In this document: positions 26,791-36,596 of the stretch, one piece after another
Numbering within the stretch: position 1 is the first letter of the stretch
Layout: each line of letters opens with the position of its first letter
Assembly (NCBI RefSeq): GCF_040513375.1
Contig: NZ_JBEVTG010000001.1
Span: 1 to 64,000, forward strand
DNA: 64,000 nucleotides
DNA from: Flagellimonas_B algarum
GTDB lineage: Bacteria; Bacteroidota; Bacteroidia; Flavobacteriales; Flavobacteriaceae
Direction of reading: 5' to 3'
Notes under the pieces: model-generated
Databases searched by the model: none
What the model was told of the DNA's origin: nothing
Seen by the model: only the letters and a program-made list of their open reading frames with translations
Program-made: the position numbers and the translations under genes

Positions 26791-28284
26791 CTAGGTACGT
26801 CGCCAAAAATAGGGGGTTAATAAAATCAAGACGGTAAACAATTCCAAACGTCCTAAGAGCATCAAGAACGCACACCACCACTTGCCTAAATCGGGCAAGC
26901 TGTTGTAATTACTGACGGGATTCAAATCGCCCAAGGCCGGACCTACGTTACCTAAAGAAGAGGCCGCGCCACCAATGGCCGATACGAAATCAAGGCCCAT
27001 CAAGCCCAATACCAAGGCCCCGATAATGAACAACAACATATAGAGCACGAAAAAGGCGATGATGTTATAGACAATGTGTTCGGTCACCGTTTTGTTGTTA
27101 TACCGCACCGGTATGATCGCATTGGTATGCAAGGTGCGCTTGAATTCCAGGATCCCGTTTTTGATGATCAATAAGTGCCGCATGACCTTGATCCCCCCTG
27201 CCGTGGATCCCGCAGAACCCCCCAGGAACATCAATCCAAAAAAGAAAATGGTGAGAAAAGGGGTCCAAGAGGTGAAATCAGCCGTAACGAATCCGGTGGT
27301 GGTCACGATGGCCAACACTTGGAACAAGCCATGTCGGAACGCGCTTTCGAAGCCCCCGAAAACCTGCGGATGAAAATCGGAAACCGGCATGTTCGCCCGA
27401 AAATAGACGATCAAGGTCGCCACAATGGTAAAGATGATGATGAAAATGCTATATACCTTGAATTCTTCATCCTTGATCACTCGCTGCACCTTTCCGGTAA
27501 AAGCAAAATAGCTCATCACGAAATTGGCACCTGCCAAAAACATGAACAACATGGTTATGTATTGGATCAAAGGCTGGGCGTTCCAATAGGCCAAACTAGC
27601 GTTTTTGGTAGAGAACCCACCCGTAGACAAGGTCGCCAAAGCATGATTGGCCGCATCGAAAAAGGACATCCCGGCCAAACGCAACAAAAGGGTTTCGGCA
27701 ATGGTGTATCCGACATAAATAAGCCAAAGCCGTTTGGCAGTATCGGTAATCCGGGGATGGAGCTTGTCTCCTCCAGGTCCAGGAGCCTCTGCCGCAAAAA
27801 GCTGCATACCACCGATTCCGAGCAGTGGCAAAATGGCTATGGCCAAGACGATGATCCCCATACCACCGATCCAATGGGTAAGGCTCCTCCAAAACAGTAT
27901 CCCTTTGGGCATGGCCTCAATATCATCGAGAATGGAAGCTCCGGTCGTCGTATAGCCCGAAATTGTCTCAAAAAATGCATTGGTCAAACTGGGAATAGTG
28001 CCCGAAAAAATATAGGGCAATACCCCGGAGATCGACATGATCAACCATCCGAAAGTCACGATAATGTACCCCTCTTTACGTTTTACCTCTTTGCGATGTC
28101 CCCGGGTGTAGAACATAGCCATAACCCCCACCAACATGGTGACGATAGCAGCCAAGGTGATATCAAGTGTCGCCCCATCCTTGTAAATTCCGCTGACCAA
28201 CGCGGCCACGAACATAAACGAGCCGTTGCAAAGCAATAATAGGCCCATGATGTGAACGATGATCCGGAAATTCAATCCCATCAT
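26791..28284 (-). CDS. trkH: Potassium uptake protein TrkH
   Basis: A 497-residue membrane K+ transporter subunit with the four pore repeats of the Trk/Ktr/HKT family. The selectivity-filter glycines are visible in SGYTTTGAS, LSTGGFST, TTTGFVTADF and SSLGNVGPALG. It forms the channel gated by the cytosolic TrkA ring. Its start overlaps the trkA stop by 4 bases, giving a trkA-trkH operon. The downstream gap to 26687 holds no recognisable terminator. Confidence 0.96.
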   Translation of the reverse strand: MMGLNFRIIVHIMGLLLLCNGSFMFVAALVSGIYKDGATLDITLAAIVTMLVGVMAMFYTRGHRKEVKRKEGYIIVTFGWLIMSISGVLPYIFSGTIPSLTNAFFETISGYTTTGASILDDIEAMPKGILFWRSLTHWIGGMGIIVLAIAILPLLGIGGMQLFAAEAPGPGGDKLHPRITDTAKRLWLIYVGYTIAETLLLRLAGMSFFDAANHALATLSTGGFSTKNASLAYWNAQPLIQYITMLFMFLAGANFVMSYFAFTGKVQRVIKDEEFKVYSIFIIIFTIVATLIVYFRANMPVSDFHPQVFGGFESAFRHGLFQVLAIVTTTGFVTADFTSWTPFLTIFFFGLMFLGGSAGSTAGGIKVMRHLLIIKNGILEFKRTLHTNAIIPVRYNNKTVTEHIVYNIIAFFVLYMLLFIIGALVLGLMGLDFVSAIGGAASSLGNVGPALGDLNPVSNYNSLPDLGKWWCAFLMLLGRLELFTVLILLTPYFWRRT

Positions 28285-29630
28285 AAAAAGAGCTTTTCTA
28301 TCTGGGGAATGGCCTTGGGTAGACTGCAGACCACGACCTTATCCCCTTCGGCGATCTTGAAATCGCCCAAGGCGATGATCCCTTTGCCATCGCGGATGAC
28401 CCCGCCTATGATGGCTTCCCTTGGAAAATTCAATTCGCGGATGATCTCTCCGTTCACTACGGATGAGGCCTTTACTTCGAACTCCAAAATTTCGGCGTTC
28501 AAACTGTTCAACCGGGTCAAAGCCAGCACCTCTCCCCTTCTGACATAGCGGAAAATGTTGTTGGCTGCCAAAAGTTTTTTGTTGATCAAGGTGTCAATAC
28601 CGATAGACTGCGACAACTGGAAATAATCCATGTTCTCGACCAAGGCAATGGTCTTTTTGATCTTTTTCGATTTGGCCACGAGGCATGACATGATGTTGGT
28701 TTCCGAATTCCCCGTGACTGCGATGAAGGCATCCATCGATTCCAAACTTTCCTCTTCCAAAAGCTCCACGTTTCGTCCGTCGCCATTGATCACCAAGGCA
28801 TTCGGAAGATCATCGGCCATATCAAAAGCTTTTTCTTTGCTCTTCTCAATCAGCTTGACATTGAATTTCTTTGCGCAAAGATCTCGTGCGGTATTGTATC
28901 CGACCTTGCTACCACCTAAAATCATCACGTTTTTGATGTCTTTCTTTTGCATCCCGGTGAGCTTGTACAACTCTTCAACCCCTTCAGCAGCTGTGATGAA
29001 ATAGACCTGATCGCCTTCCTTGAAGACGGTATCACCCCTAGGAATTAGGGTATATTGCGTGCCCATACGTTGTAGGGCGATCGGCATGAAATGGATCTCA
29101 GGAAAGATCTTTGCCGCTTCTTTCACCATCTTTCCGACGAAAGGGGCCGATTTCGGTAAGAACACCCCCACCATGGTCAATAGGCCCGCTTCAAATTCGT
29201 AGGTATCGTTGAAAGCCGATTGGTTTAGAAGCAATTGAATCTCACTTGCCGCCAATTCTTCGGGTGAGATCAGCTCATCGATGCCCAACTCGTCGAATTT
29301 GATCAATTGCCGGTTGTCTACGAATTCGGTATTCGATATCCTGGCAATGGTTTTCTTGCACCCCAATTGTTTGGCCAACAAACAAAGGGTGAGGTTGGTG
29401 GTTTCGGACGAAGTTACCCCAATGACCAAATCGGAAGCCGCCACCTTGGCATCTTGCAGTACTTCAATTGAGGTGGCATCACCTCGAAGTACCCTGATGT
29501 CCAAATGGTTGTCGGCATAGGAGAGACTTTCTTTATCCGTATCGATCAGGGTAATTTCCTGGGCCTCGTATGACAAGAGTTTGGCCAAATGAAATCCAAC
29601 TTCACCAGCTCCTGCAATGATTATCTTCAT
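28281..29630 (-). CDS. trkA: Trk system potassium transporter subunit TrkA
   Basis: 449 residues with two tandem RCK units, each a nucleotide-binding TrkA-N followed by a TrkA-C domain. The Rossmann glycines are in IIAGAGEVGFHLA (residue ~4) and the degenerate ILGGSKVGYNTA (near 235). TrkA binds NAD(H) or ATP/ADP and gates TrkH. It is first in the operon. Its upstream region (29631-29700) has no exact TAnnTTTG element that I can assign. Confidence 0.96.
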   Translation of the reverse strand: MKIIIAGAGEVGFHLAKLLSYEAQEITLIDTDKESLSYADNHLDIRVLRGDATSIEVLQDAKVAASDLVIGVTSSETTNLTLCLLAKQLGCKKTIARISNTEFVDNRQLIKFDELGIDELISPEELAASEIQLLLNQSAFNDTYEFEAGLLTMVGVFLPKSAPFVGKMVKEAAKIFPEIHFMPIALQRMGTQYTLIPRGDTVFKEGDQVYFITAAEGVEELYKLTGMQKKDIKNVMILGGSKVGYNTARDLCAKKFNVKLIEKSKEKAFDMADDLPNALVINGDGRNVELLEEESLESMDAFIAVTGNSETNIMSCLVAKSKKIKKTIALVENMDYFQLSQSIGIDTLINKKLLAANNIFRYVRRGEVLALTRLNSLNAEILEFEVKASSVVNGEIIRELNFPREAIIGGVIRDGKGIIALGDFKIAEGDKVVVCSLPKAIPQIEKLFL

Positions 29631-29799
29631 TTTGCTTTTCTACGTTTAAAAAGAATCACCGTATATCATTAACGTTTCTCGGAAAGCGTGTCTGTCATGC
29701 GGCATGGGCATGCCCTTCTTAAAATCCAAAGTGTTGATTTTCGGCAAAATTACATAATTTATTTTGTTGCCCTACTACCGGGCATGGGCAACGAGATTG

Positions 29800-29807
29800 T
29801 ATCTTTG
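29800..29807 (+). promoter_or_regulatory. -7 promoter element TATCTTTG for the menaquinone methyltransferase operon
   Basis: TATCTTTG lies 16 bases before the ATG at 29824. The frame continues upstream through this promoter, so the ATG at 29824 is the likely start. Confidence 0.6.
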
Positions 29808-29823
29808 CACCCAAAATTCCGCT

Positions 29824-30552
29824 ATGTCGCAAAACGTACGACCCTATGACGATTCCGAAAAGGGGAAAAAGGAGCAGGTCACCCAGATGTTCGACGCTAT
29901 TTCTAAAGAATATGACGGATTGAACCGGGTGATTTCGCTGGGTATTGACGTAAAGTGGCGTAAAAAGGTGGTCAAGGAAGTCGCCAAAGCAAAACCGGAA
30001 AGCGTACTTGATATCGCTACGGGCACTGGTGATCTCGCGGTCAATTTGGTCGAAACGGGGGCCAAAAAGATCATTGGCCTCGATATCTCCCCCGGGATGT
30101 TGGAAGTCGGCAAGGAAAAGATCCTTAAAAAAGGGCTCGATGCTACCATCACCATGCAATTGGGGGATAGTGAGCACCTTCCTTTTGACGACAACAGCTT
30201 TGATGCCATCACGGTATCCTTTGGGGTTCGGAATTTTGAAAATTTGGAAAAAGGGTTAGCCGAGATATACCGGGTATTGAAACCCGGAGGTTCTTTCGTG
30301 GTGTTGGAAACCTCGGTACCGGTTAAATTTCCATTCAAACAAGGGTACCACCTGTATTCAGGCTACCTTTTACCCGCCATTGGGCGTTGGTTTTCAAAAG
30401 ATCGGACAGCCTATCGCTACCTGTCGAAATCAGCGGCCGTCTTTCCACATGGTGAGGAGTTCAACAATATTTTAAGTAAAACGGGGTTTATAGCTATAGA
30501 GAACAAACCCCAAACGTTCGGGGTTGCCACTATTTATGTAGCGTCAAAGTAA
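29824..30552 (+). CDS. ubiE: Demethylmenaquinone methyltransferase
   Basis: 242 residues starting MSQNVRPYDDSEKGKKEQV. UbiE/MenG motifs are complete: FDAISKEYDGLNRVISLGID, SAM motif VLDIATGTGDLAV, VSFGVRNFENLEKGLAE and YHLYSGYLLPAIG. The enzyme makes menaquinone from demethylmenaquinone. Flavobacteria use menaquinone and lack ubiquinone, so menG is the likely role. It leads a two-gene operon with porT, 4 bases downstream, an arrangement common in this group without an obvious functional link. Confidence 0.95.
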   Translation: MSQNVRPYDDSEKGKKEQVTQMFDAISKEYDGLNRVISLGIDVKWRKKVVKEVAKAKPESVLDIATGTGDLAVNLVETGAKKIIGLDISPGMLEVGKEKILKKGLDATITMQLGDSEHLPFDDNSFDAITVSFGVRNFENLEKGLAEIYRVLKPGGSFVVLETSVPVKFPFKQGYHLYSGYLLPAIGRWFSKDRTAYRYLSKSAAVFPHGEEFNNILSKTGFIAIENKPQTFGVATIYVASK

Positions 30553-30556
30553 CTGA

Positions 30557-31255
30557 ATGAAAAAAACCTCATCGTTTTTGTTGTTGACCGCGTTCTGCTG
30601 TCTAACGATACATGCCCAATTCGGAAAAGATCCGATCCTCAATATCCAAAATGAGGATAAGAAGCTTATCAATTTCGGGTACTTTCTCGGATTCAACCAA
30701 TATGATTTCCAATTTGAATATGAAAACGACATTGGGCAAGACGTCTTGGTCAATAAAAGTTTTGGCTTCAATGTCGGGGTATTGGGGGAATTACGCATCA
30801 ATGAATTCCTGGATTTCCGCTTTGAGCCCGGCCTGTTATATACCCAAAGGGATTTGGGCTTTCCGAACTTTGAGGAAGCCAATGATGCCATTCGTGAAGT
30901 CCGGTCGACCTATATTCGCTTTCCGTTCCTGCTCAAGGTCAGTACCCGTAGGTTCAATAATATCAAACCTTTTGTCATCGGCGGGGTCTACACCGCACTT
31001 AACCTAGGTGCCAAAGAAGACAGTTTGGAAGACAATAGCAGCGGGGAGTTCCGGATGAAGAAAAACGTTTATGGCTATGAATTGGGGTTCGGGATCGATT
31101 TCTACACCGAATACTTCAAGTTTACCCCTTCGATTCGCGGCGTGTTCGCCCTAAATGACGAACTGGTGCGGGATGAGGACCCGAATAGCCCATGGACCGG
31201 CAACATCAATGCCATGCGTACCCGGGGTATTTTCATCAATTTTACTTTCGAATAA
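30557..31255 (+). CDS. porT: Type IX secretion protein PorT/SprT
   Basis: 232 residues with a signal peptide (ending THAQ-like, IHAQ near residue 21) and an outer-membrane beta-barrel of about eight strands ending in an aromatic residue pattern (INFTFE). Family motifs include FGYFLGFNQYDF, NVGVLGELRINEFLDFRFEPGL and YIRFPFLLK. PorT (SprT in F. johnsoniae) is required for T9SS secretion and gliding. It follows ubiE at 4 bases and is convergent with the RNA methyltransferase gene. Confidence 0.88.
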   Translation: MKKTSSFLLLTAFCCLTIHAQFGKDPILNIQNEDKKLINFGYFLGFNQYDFQFEYENDIGQDVLVNKSFGFNVGVLGELRINEFLDFRFEPGLLYTQRDLGFPNFEEANDAIREVRSTYIRFPFLLKVSTRRFNNIKPFVIGGVYTALNLGAKEDSLEDNSSGEFRMKKNVYGYELGFGIDFYTEYFKFTPSIRGVFALNDELVRDEDPNSPWTGNINAMRTRGIFINFTFE

Positions 31256-31256
31256 G

Positions 31257-31976
31257 CTACCTGCGCAATTCACTGAGGCAGATGGCGGTCGCATTGGCCA
31301 CGTTCAAACTCTCGGCCAGACTGTCACCATGCGATGGGATACCGATTTTTTCAGTGATCCGTTGGGTGACTTCGGTTGAGATTCCAGACCCTTCGTTCCC
31401 CATGATCAACACTCCTTTTTCCGGAAACCGTGCCTTATAAATCGAATTTCCTTCCATGAAGGTTCCATAGATCGGTCCGTCATACTGATCCAAAAAGGGA
31501 AGCAAATCGGAATAAACCACATTGACCCGCGCGAACGAACCCATTGTAGCTTGCAGCACCTTGGGATTGTATACATCGGCCGTATCCTCAGAGCAAATCA
31601 GGGTGCCAACACCGAACCAATCGCAAAGCCGGATGATGGTCCCCAGATTTCCGGGATCCCGAACACCATCCAAAACCAATAGCCAACCTTTGGTATCGGG
31701 TGGTCGGGTCTCGGGCATGTGGAAAACCCCTAAAACCCCGTTCGGATTGCGTAACGCACTAATTTTTTCAAGTGCTTTGTCAGGTATGCTTAGCTGTTCG
31801 GGATGGCTAAAAAATTCCTGTTGAGCTTCGGTCACTAAAAGTTCAAAGGGTCGCATGCCGGCTTGAACCAGTTCATCGACCATTTTTTTACCTTCCACAA
31901 AAAAGAGTCGGTGTTGATTTCGGTACTTTTTTTGATGTAAGCTCTTGATCAGCTTAAGTCGGTTTTTGCTAACCAT
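31257..31976 (-). CDS. TrmH/SpoU family RNA 2'-O-methyltransferase
   Basis: 239 residues. The N-terminal 60 or so residues (NRLKLIKSLHQKKYRNQHRLF and FFVEGKKMV) form the SpoU substrate-binding domain, and the rest is the knotted SPOUT catalytic domain: VLDGVRDPGNLGTIIR, MGNEGSGIS and SLAESLNVANAT motifs. These proteins methylate ribose 2'-OH in rRNA or tRNA; whether this is the 23S G2251 enzyme (RlmB-like) or a tRNA enzyme is not decided by sequence. It is divergent from tamL with only 25 bases between the starts. Confidence 0.92.
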   Translation of the reverse strand: MVSKNRLKLIKSLHQKKYRNQHRLFFVEGKKMVDELVQAGMRPFELLVTEAQQEFFSHPEQLSIPDKALEKISALRNPNGVLGVFHMPETRPPDTKGWLLVLDGVRDPGNLGTIIRLCDWFGVGTLICSEDTADVYNPKVLQATMGSFARVNVVYSDLLPFLDQYDGPIYGTFMEGNSIYKARFPEKGVLIMGNEGSGISTEVTQRITEKIGIPSHGDSLAESLNVANATAICLSELRR

Positions 31977-31987
31977 ATGAAATCATG

Positions 31988-31995
31988 TAATTTTG
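31988..31995 (+). promoter_or_regulatory. -7 promoter element TAATTTTG for tamL, very close to the ATG
   Basis: TAATTTTG fits TAnnTTTG and ends 6 bases before the chosen ATG at 32002, so the transcript probably has little or no leader. Confidence 0.45.
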
Positions 31996-32001
31996 ACCTT
32001 T

Positions 32002-34596
32002 ATGAAGCTACGGTTGGTGCTTAAAAAAAGTAAGGCAAAAATAGGTTTATTCTTATTAGCATGTGCCTTAGCTTCTTGCAATGCGATCAAAAAGGTCGGA
32101 GACGAGGAGTTATTGCTCACGAAGAACAGCATCTATGCCGATAGTGTCAAAGTCACCGATGACGCCATTAAAAACCTGATTTCACAACGCCCGAACAGCA
32201 GTGTACTCGGGTATCCGCTGCGTTTGAACATTTATAATCTCGCCAAGGAAAATCCGGATTCCCTTTACCAAGACTGGTTGCAGCGCAAACCGAAACGCAA
32301 AAAACGATTGGGGCGTTTGCTTTCGAACAAACAGGTCGATCGCCTGGGTCAATCCTTTGTTGTAAAAGGCTACAGCAACCTTTTTAAGCGCATTGGTGAA
32401 GCACCGGCGATTATCGACACCGTTCGAACGAACAAGTCCATGGAACGCCTTGAAACCTATTACGGAAGCAAGGGGTACTTCAACAACCAAGCGTCTTATG
32501 AAATCAAACCCTATGGCAAACGTAAACGGGCTGAAATCAACTATCACGTGGCTTTGGGCAAACCTTATTTTATCGATAGCCTCTCACAGAACATCGCCTC
32601 AAAAGACCTCGATTCGATCTTGGCTCGAAATGTGGAAGGCTCATTGGTCAAGGCGGGTGAACAATTCGACTTGGCCAAATTCGGTGGTGAGCGCCAACGC
32701 TTGACCAACTTGTTCAGGAATTCAGGCATCTACAATTTTCAAGAGAGTTCGATCAATTATAATATTTTGAGGGATACCACCCAATTGGCCGACGATCAGA
32801 AGATGGATGTGGAACTCAATATCGAAAACCTGAAACGTCCGGGCGATTCGGTCGGAACCTTGGCTTATCAAGTCAATCGCTTTAAAAATATCAACATCTA
32901 CTCGGATTATCGGTTCAATACCGACAAAAGCACCTTGGATTCGATTACGTATGAGAATTACACCATTTTCTTTCAAGAGGAACTCAAATACCGGCCCGAA
33001 GCCTTGACCGATGCGATTTTCTTTGAAAAAGACAGCATTTACCGGGAGTTGGATGAGATCCGTAGTAAACGCCAGATTGTCAACCTGAACACCTTCAAAT
33101 ACCCCAGTTTTGAGCTGGTACCTGATGAAACCGGGCGATACCTCACCTCGAACATCTATTTGGTGCCCCGCTCGAAGTATTCGTTGGGCTTGGATTTTGA
33201 CATCAGCAGGTCCAATATCCAGCAGCTAGGCGCAGGTTTTAGTACTTCGGTCATCACCAGAAATATTTTCGGCGGGGCCGAAACCTTGAGTTTGTCGGCA
33301 AGGGGATCCATCGGTTTTTTAAGTGATAATGCGTCCGACGAGACCTTTACCTCCGAAATCGGGGGTGATATCAACCTCACCTTCCCAAGAATTTGGTTCC
33401 CGATCAATACGGAAAAAATCATCCCGTATTATATGGTTCCCCAGACCCGGGTATCGATCGGTACCAACTTTCAGCAAAACATCGGTTTGGATCGGCAGTC
33501 GTTGAATTCCATTGTGAGCTACAGTTGGTCTCCTTCGAATTTTCAGAAGAACACCCTCGAACTATTGAATATCGAGTTCGTTCGCAATACCGACACTGGG
33601 GACTTTTACAATGTGTATGGCAACACCTACAACTCGCTTGACGGTATTGCCGATGCCTACGAGGATGTTGAAGGATTCGAAGGATTTTTCGATGAAAACG
33701 TGGATGCTGCATCCGATCCGGACGATGAACCCGAACTGATCATCACCGACGGTACCACGGGGTTCACCGACGCCATCCTCAACCAAGGCCTGGCCTTGGA
33801 CCAAGATGATTTCGATCAGGTGCGCAGTATTGAAGAGCGGAGGGTACGGTTGACGAGCAACAACCTGATCTTTAGTTCGAACTTCACCTACCAGAAAGAC
33901 AATCGGGTCGATATCAAGGACAATAATTTCTTCCAATACCGCATCCGTTTGGAAAGTGCGGGGAATATGCTGGCCCTTTTCGAGAATTTCATCCCCTTCA
34001 ATCAAAACGATAGCGAACAGGGCTTGGTGTTCAACGTACCCTATTCCCAATACGTGAAAACGGAATTCGACTACATCAAACACTGGAGCCTTTCGAACAC
34101 CAATGTACTGGCGTTTCGGGGCTTTATGGGTTTGGCCATACCCTACGGCAATTCGGACAACATCCCGTTTGTACGCAGTTATTTCGGCGGGGGATCAAAT
34201 GATAATCGGGCTTGGGATGTATATTCCTTAGGTCCGGGCCGCACCCAGAACCTCAACGATTTCAATGAAGCGAACTTTAAATTGGCCTTTAACCTTGAAT
34301 ACCGATTTCCCATCGTTGGGGATATCAAGGGGGCCTTCTTTGCCGATGCGGGCAATATTTGGAACGTGTTCGATAATGTAGACGACCCCGATGCTACCTT
34401 CAACGGTTTTGAATCTTTGGGGGATATCGCCCTGGGTACCGGCTTTGGCCTACGCTACGACTTTACCTATTTCGTCATCCGATTGGATACGGGCTTCAAA
34501 ACCTACAACCCCGCATTGATCGGTTCAGATCGTTGGTTTACCAACTTCAACCTAAACGAAGCGGTACTCAATATCGGCATCAATTATCCTTTTTAA
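32002..34596 (+). CDS. tamL: BamA/TamA superfamily outer-membrane lipoprotein TamL
   Basis: 864 residues with a lipobox (ACALASC, Cys 26), unusual for an Omp85 protein and diagnostic for the TamL branch of Bacteroidota. POTRA-like domains span about residues 40-400, with motifs YYGSKGYFNNQASYEI and NLKRPGD. The 16-strand barrel fills the C-terminal half and includes the Omp85 element GGSNDNRAWDVYSLGPG. TamL is thought to help insert or fold outer-membrane proteins. An acidic loop near residues 560-600 is notable. An earlier TTG start would run through the promoter. Confidence 0.88.
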   Translation: MKLRLVLKKSKAKIGLFLLACALASCNAIKKVGDEELLLTKNSIYADSVKVTDDAIKNLISQRPNSSVLGYPLRLNIYNLAKENPDSLYQDWLQRKPKRKKRLGRLLSNKQVDRLGQSFVVKGYSNLFKRIGEAPAIIDTVRTNKSMERLETYYGSKGYFNNQASYEIKPYGKRKRAEINYHVALGKPYFIDSLSQNIASKDLDSILARNVEGSLVKAGEQFDLAKFGGERQRLTNLFRNSGIYNFQESSINYNILRDTTQLADDQKMDVELNIENLKRPGDSVGTLAYQVNRFKNINIYSDYRFNTDKSTLDSITYENYTIFFQEELKYRPEALTDAIFFEKDSIYRELDEIRSKRQIVNLNTFKYPSFELVPDETGRYLTSNIYLVPRSKYSLGLDFDISRSNIQQLGAGFSTSVITRNIFGGAETLSLSARGSIGFLSDNASDETFTSEIGGDINLTFPRIWFPINTEKIIPYYMVPQTRVSIGTNFQQNIGLDRQSLNSIVSYSWSPSNFQKNTLELLNIEFVRNTDTGDFYNVYGNTYNSLDGIADAYEDVEGFEGFFDENVDAASDPDDEPELIITDGTTGFTDAILNQGLALDQDDFDQVRSIEERRVRLTSNNLIFSSNFTYQKDNRVDIKDNNFFQYRIRLESAGNMLALFENFIPFNQNDSEQGLVFNVPYSQYVKTEFDYIKHWSLSNTNVLAFRGFMGLAIPYGNSDNIPFVRSYFGGGSNDNRAWDVYSLGPGRTQNLNDFNEANFKLAFNLEYRFPIVGDIKGAFFADAGNIWNVFDNVDDPDATFNGFESLGDIALGTGFGLRYDFTYFVIRLDTGFKTYNPALIGSDRWFTNFNLNEAVLNIGINYPF

Positions 34597-34611
34597 GCCT
34601 GATTATTTTAT

Positions 34612-34619
34612 TACTTTTG
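34612..34619 (+). promoter_or_regulatory. -7 promoter element TACTTTTG for fbaA
   Basis: TACTTTTG fits TAnnTTTG and lies 31 bases before the fbaA ATG. Confidence 0.55.
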
Positions 34620-34650
34620 CTTACTGTTTTAACCTGTAACCGACGAAACT

Positions 34651-35718
34651 ATGTCTCATTCCATCAAGCCGGGCGTTGCTACCGGCGATGAAGTCCAGAA
34701 AATATTCAACTACGCCAAGGAGAAAGGGTTCGCCCTTCCCGCGGTCAATGTGATCGGATCGAATACGGTTAATGCCGTTTTGGAAACCGCAGCCAATTTG
34801 AATTCACCCGTCATCATCCAATTCTCGAATGGTGGGGCCCAATTCAATGCGGGCAAAGGGCTTTCCAATGAAAACCAGCGATCGGCCATTCTTGGGGGTA
34901 TCGCAGGTGCGAAGCACGTACATGAAATGGCCGAGGCCTATGGGGCAACGGTCATCTTGCATACCGACCACTGTGCCAAAAAACTCTTGCCATGGATCGA
35001 TGGGCTCTTGGATGCCAGTGAAGCACACTACAAAGCCACCGGAAAATCCTTGTACAGTTCCCATATGATCGACCTTTCAGAGGAACCGATCGAAGAAAAT
35101 ATCGAAATCTGCAAGCAGTACTTGGAGCGCATGGCCAAAATGGACATGACCCTTGAAATCGAATTGGGGGTTACTGGTGGTGAGGAAGACGGTGTTGACA
35201 ATACCGATGTCGATAGCTCCAAACTTTACACACAGCCCGAAGAAGTGGCTTATGCCTACGAGGAGCTTTCCAAAGTATCGCCACGATTCACCGTAGCGGC
35301 CGCTTTCGGAAACGTTCACGGGGTGTACAAACCAGGTAACGTTACCTTGACACCGAAAATCTTGAAAAACTCACAGGAGTTTATCTCGAACAAATACGGC
35401 GTTGGTCACAACCATATCGATTTCGTTTTCCATGGAGGTTCGGGATCGTCTCTTGAAGAAATCCGTGAGGCCATCGGTTATGGCGTCGTCAAAATGAACA
35501 TCGACACCGATTTACAGTACGCCTTCATGGCCGGGGTACGTGACTACGTTCAAGGAAAATCAGGTTATTTGCAATCGCAGATCGGCAATCCTGATGGTGA
35601 TGATCAACCGAACAAGAAATTCTACGATCCACGCGTATGGCTCCGAGATGGCGAAAAGTCATTCGGAGATCGCTTAAAACAGGCTTTCGAAGACCTGAAC
35701 AATATCAATACCCTCTAA
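34651..35718 (+). CDS. fbaA: Class II fructose-1,6-bisphosphate aldolase
   Basis: Zn-dependent aldolase of glycolysis and gluconeogenesis, 355 residues (class IIA length). HTDHCAKKLLPW carries the catalytic Asp and a zinc His; other ligands are in GNVHGVYKPGN and FHGGSGSS. GVVKMNIDTDLQYAF closes the phosphate site. accD starts 15 bases after the stop, and the pair ends in one terminator, so a bicistronic transcript linking carbon metabolism and lipid synthesis is likely. Confidence 0.96.
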   Translation: MSHSIKPGVATGDEVQKIFNYAKEKGFALPAVNVIGSNTVNAVLETAANLNSPVIIQFSNGGAQFNAGKGLSNENQRSAILGGIAGAKHVHEMAEAYGATVILHTDHCAKKLLPWIDGLLDASEAHYKATGKSLYSSHMIDLSEEPIEENIEICKQYLERMAKMDMTLEIELGVTGGEEDGVDNTDVDSSKLYTQPEEVAYAYEELSKVSPRFTVAAAFGNVHGVYKPGNVTLTPKILKNSQEFISNKYGVGHNHIDFVFHGGSGSSLEEIREAIGYGVVKMNIDTDLQYAFMAGVRDYVQGKSGYLQSQIGNPDGDDQPNKKFYDPRVWLRDGEKSFGDRLKQAFEDLNNINTL

Positions 35719-35733
35719 GCTAAATTCAATCAT

Positions 35734-36594
35734 ATGACCGCTTGGTTCAAAAGAAAGGAAAAAGGGATACAGACCGCGACGGAGGAGAAAAAAGACACTC
35801 CCAAGGGCCTTTGGTACAAATCGCCCACTGGAAAAATCGTCGAATCCGAAGAGCTCGCCAAGAACTTTTATGTCAGCCCTGAAGATGATTACCATGTCAG
35901 GGTCGGCAGCAAGGAATATTTCGAAATCCTTTTCGACGATAACGATTATAAGGAGTTGGACGAGAAATTGAGTTCGAAAGACCCCTTGAAGTTCACGGAT
36001 ACCAAAAAATACACCGATCGTTTGAAAGCCGCTAAGGCCAAAACAGGTTTGAACGATGCCGTTCGCACCGCGGTGGGTAAATCTTTGGGGAAAGAGTTGG
36101 TCATCGCCTGTATGGATTTCAGTTTTATCGGAGGTTCGATGGGAAGTGTGGTCGGTGAGAAAATCGCCAGGGCCATCGATGTCGCCAAGCGAAAGAAAAT
36201 CCCATTTTTGATGATTTCGAAATCAGGTGGCGCCCGTATGATGGAAGCGGCCCTTTCCTTGATGCAATTGGCCAAAACATCCGCTAAATTGGCGCAATTG
36301 GCCGAAGCCAAGATACCTTACATATCGCTTTGTACCGATCCGACTACCGGAGGTACCACGGCATCCTATGCCATGTTGGGTGATATCAACATCTCCGAAC
36401 CTGGCGCTTTGATCGGTTTCGCAGGTCCCCGCGTCGTTAAGGATACGACCGGAAAAGACTTGCCCGACGGTTTCCAAACAGCGGAATTCGTCAAGGAGCA
36501 TGGTTTTTTGGATTTTATCTCACACCGGAGGGATTTGAAAAGAAAGATCAATCTGTATATCGATCTTATCCAGAATAATCCGGTTCGACAATAA
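35734..36594 (+). CDS. accD: Acetyl-CoA carboxylase carboxyltransferase subunit beta, without zinc finger
   Basis: AccD forms the carboxyltransferase with AccA and transfers CO2 from carboxybiotin to acetyl-CoA. The catalytic core is normal: FSFIGGSMGSVVGEKI, ISKSGGARMMEA, TDPTTGGTTASYAMLGD and IGFAGPRVV. The N-terminal zinc ribbon is degenerate: the Cys positions read S30, T32 or a deletion, S48 and D51 in WYKSPTGKIV and YVSPEDDYH, and no cysteine occurs before about residue 125. The surrounding sequence is still alignable, so the fold may persist without zinc. 286 residues. Confidence 0.94.
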   Translation: MTAWFKRKEKGIQTATEEKKDTPKGLWYKSPTGKIVESEELAKNFYVSPEDDYHVRVGSKEYFEILFDDNDYKELDEKLSSKDPLKFTDTKKYTDRLKAAKAKTGLNDAVRTAVGKSLGKELVIACMDFSFIGGSMGSVVGEKIARAIDVAKRKKIPFLMISKSGGARMMEAALSLMQLAKTSAKLAQLAEAKIPYISLCTDPTTGGTTASYAMLGDINISEPGALIGFAGPRVVKDTTGKDLPDGFQTAEFVKEHGFLDFISHRRDLKRKINLYIDLIQNNPVRQ

Positions 36595-36596
36595 AA

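Noticed and set aside
27175..28239. 354-codon open frame antisense to trkH
   Set aside because: The composition (many His, Gln, Gly, Arg) is that of a reverse-strand shadow of a membrane gene; trkH is complete on the other strand.
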